This document shows positions 6,628 to 6,661 of a stretch of 6,661 bases of DNA, in pieces. This DNA comes from CAYMSF01 sp964542255. GTDB lineage: Bacteria; Verrucomicrobiota; Lentisphaeria; Victivallales; Victivallaceae. The first letter of the stretch is position 1, and every line of letters begins with the position of its first letter. Below the pieces are notes generated by a model, which was not told where the DNA came from, made no database searches, and saw nothing but the letters and a program-made list of their open reading frames with translations. Location: positions 1 through 6,661 of the forward strand of contig CAZITV010000129.1 of the NCBI GenBank assembly GCA_964542255.1. The letters are read 5' to 3'. Position numbers and translations under genes: made by a program.

Positions 6628-6661
6628 GCTGATATCTCACAAAACGTAAATTAATACCATT

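Noticed and set aside
6625..6640. Possible hairpin TGAG...CTCA just after the isomerase stop as a terminator
   Set aside because: The stem is only about four pairs and no T-run follows, so it does not look like an intrinsic terminator.

Overview
The window holds four minus-strand genes laid out as one tight operon, plus one divergent plus-strand gene. The operon encodes a glycyl radical enzyme (GRE), a GntR-type regulator with a sugar-binding-protein-like sensor, the radical-SAM activase for the GRE, and a sedoheptulokinase-like FGGY sugar kinase that runs off the left edge. The plus-strand gene is a class I mannose-6-phosphate isomerase. I see no RNA genes, mobile elements, CRISPR arrays or microcompartment shell genes.

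Organism. GREs are destroyed by oxygen, so this is an anaerobe or a facultative organism expressing the locus anoxically. Base composition looks mid-range (around 45% GC by eye). GntR headpieces joined to LacI-type sensors, FGGY kinases and this style of phosphomannose isomerase suggest a carbohydrate-degrading gut or sediment bacterium. I lean weakly to Lentisphaerae (Victivallales-like) or a related PVC lineage, but no marker in the window decides this.

Layout, in minus-strand transcription order. GRE at 5440-3092; a 14-nt gap; regulator at 3077-2064; a one-base TGATG overlap; activase at 2064-1168; a 23-nt gap; kinase from 1144 past base 1. The divergent isomerase is at 5506-6627. The 65-bp intergenic region 5441-5505 is AT-rich. 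It carries candidate promoters for both directions and an imperfect 23-bp palindrome that may be the regulator's operator. The last 34 bases hold nothing recognisable.

How it may work. The activase would install the glycyl radical on Gly756 of the GRE, which would pass it to Cys408 to attack a substrate. The kinase and isomerase point to a sugar, polyol or sugar phosphate as substrate, and the regulator probably senses a pathway sugar and controls the divergent region. The GRE has an intact Cys-x-Glu active site but unusual flanking residues: GCQEP rather than GCVE, and RIHGTF rather than RVxGY. It is therefore probably not a standard pyruvate formate-lyase, glycerol, choline or hydroxyproline enzyme. 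The most interesting reading is a radical sugar or sugar-phosphate pathway whose substrate cannot be named from sequence alone.
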